From JBBTRP01 sp038065125 (GTDB taxonomy: Bacteria > Patescibacteriota > Patescibacteriia > JACQRZ01), in NCBI GenBank assembly GCA_038065125.1, contig JBBTRP010000039.1:1-5412 (forward strand): 5,412 nucleotides of DNA. Reading direction: 5' to 3'. Numbering within the stretch: the stretch's first letter is position 1; every line of letters starts with the position of its first letter. Below the pieces are notes generated by a model, which was not told the DNA's origin, made no database searches, and was given only the letters and a program-made list of their open reading frames with translations. Shown piece after piece: positions 5,023-5,412 of the stretch. A program made the position numbers and the translations under genes.

Positions 5023-5412
5023 TTACTTCTTCTCTGTATCGGTTTGTGTGTCGGAAGTGATGCTGATTGGAGGATGCCCTCTGTGCCTCCACTTACGCGC
5101 AACATGGAGTCGAGCGAGTTCTTTTTCCATTTTTGCGGCAATGGTTGCGTATTCCGACGCGTCGAATTTCTTCTCTTCCAGAAGTTTCTGTGCGGCCTCA
5201 TGCGCGAGCCGTGCGCGCTCCTCAATAATCTCTTCGACTCGCTCGGCGGTGTCCGCAAGAATGGTCACCCCCGTCTCGGTCACACGAATCATACCACCAG
5301 ACACGGCAAACGGGATAACCTCACTCCCCTTTTTAATCACCAACTCGCCGGGTTTGAGAACGCTCACCAATGCAATATGATGCGGCAAAACCGTGATCTC
5401 GCCATCCTGCGT
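5023..5412 (-). CDS. atpC: ATP synthase F1 epsilon subunit, 5' end cut by the window edge
   Basis: Subunit of the central stalk of F1Fo ATP synthase, which couples rotation to catalysis and can inhibit ATP hydrolysis. The visible 129 residues begin in the N-terminal beta-sandwich at QDGEITVLPHHIALVSVLKP (corresponding to the SEGELGIYPGH region of E. coli epsilon), continue with PFAVSGGMIRV and VTILADTAER, and end with the two-helix C-terminal domain rich in Glu, Ala and Lys. A polar tail of about 18 residues follows RKWRHR. The frame stays open to the right edge. By comparison with E. coli about 25 N-terminal residues lie outside, so the internal TTG at 5386-5388 is not the start. atpC usually closes the atp operon after atpD, which would lie beyond 5412. 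The inverted repeat just downstream fits an operon end. Confidence 0.95.
   Translation of the reverse strand, partial: TQDGEITVLPHHIALVSVLKPGELVIKKGSEVIPFAVSGGMIRVTETGVTILADTAERVEEIIEERARLAHEAAQKLLEEKKFDASEYATIAAKMEKELARLHVARKWRHRGHPPISITSDTQTDTEKK

Noticed and set aside
4913..5380. A 155-codon plus-strand open frame opposite atpC
   Set aside because: It lies antisense to a clear ATP synthase epsilon gene and its Ser/Arg-rich product matches nothing recognisable.
5023..5388. Internal TTG at 5386-5388 as the atpC start
   Set aside because: Conserved epsilon-subunit sequence (QDGEITV) continues upstream in frame to the window edge, so the true start is outside.

Overview
The window (5,412 bases, moderate GC) holds five bacterial protein genes, all on the minus strand. 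They occupy nearly all of it, and no gap exceeds about 100 bases. In transcription order, from right to left, they are: the 3' part of atpC (ATP synthase epsilon subunit), a 542-residue beta-carbonic-anhydrase-like protein, a second and smaller 366-residue beta-carbonic-anhydrase-like protein, lexA, and a Y-family translesion DNA polymerase. I see no RNA genes, mobile elements, CRISPR arrays or long repeats.

Organism: stops TAA, TAG and TGA are all used and no gene reads through TGA, so the standard bacterial code applies. Compact spacing, a short LexA of 189 residues, a Y-family polymerase with mixed UmuC/DinB motifs and frequent lack of Shine-Dalgarno sites would fit a Patescibacteria/CPR (Parcubacteria-like) genome. 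This is an inference from style, not a proven placement.

Right part (4982-5412): atpC, normally the last gene of the F1Fo ATP synthase operon, enters from beyond the right edge. It is followed by a 30-base near-perfect inverted repeat without a U-tract. Middle (2039-4922): two tandem genes each carry the C-x-D-x-R and H-x-x-C zinc/catalytic signature of beta-carbonic anhydrases in the right order and spacing, but are otherwise very divergent. They also share a second motif, S-I-x-x-S-x-D-x-x-T, so they look like ancient paralogs. The smaller one has its own promoter, a strong Shine-Dalgarno site with a TTG start, and a clear rho-independent terminator.

Left part (1-2033): a self-regulated SOS module. 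The lexA promoter has TTGACA and TATACT boxes 17 bases apart, and a perfect 16-base palindrome, the likely LexA operator, fills almost the whole spacer. LexA keeps its Ala-Gly cleavage site and Ser/Lys dyad. The polymerase gene starts 16 bases after lexA, so both should be induced together on DNA damage, with LexA repressing its own operon. The most unusual content is the pair of carbonic-anhydrase-like genes and the non-standard LexA operator/recognition-helix combination.
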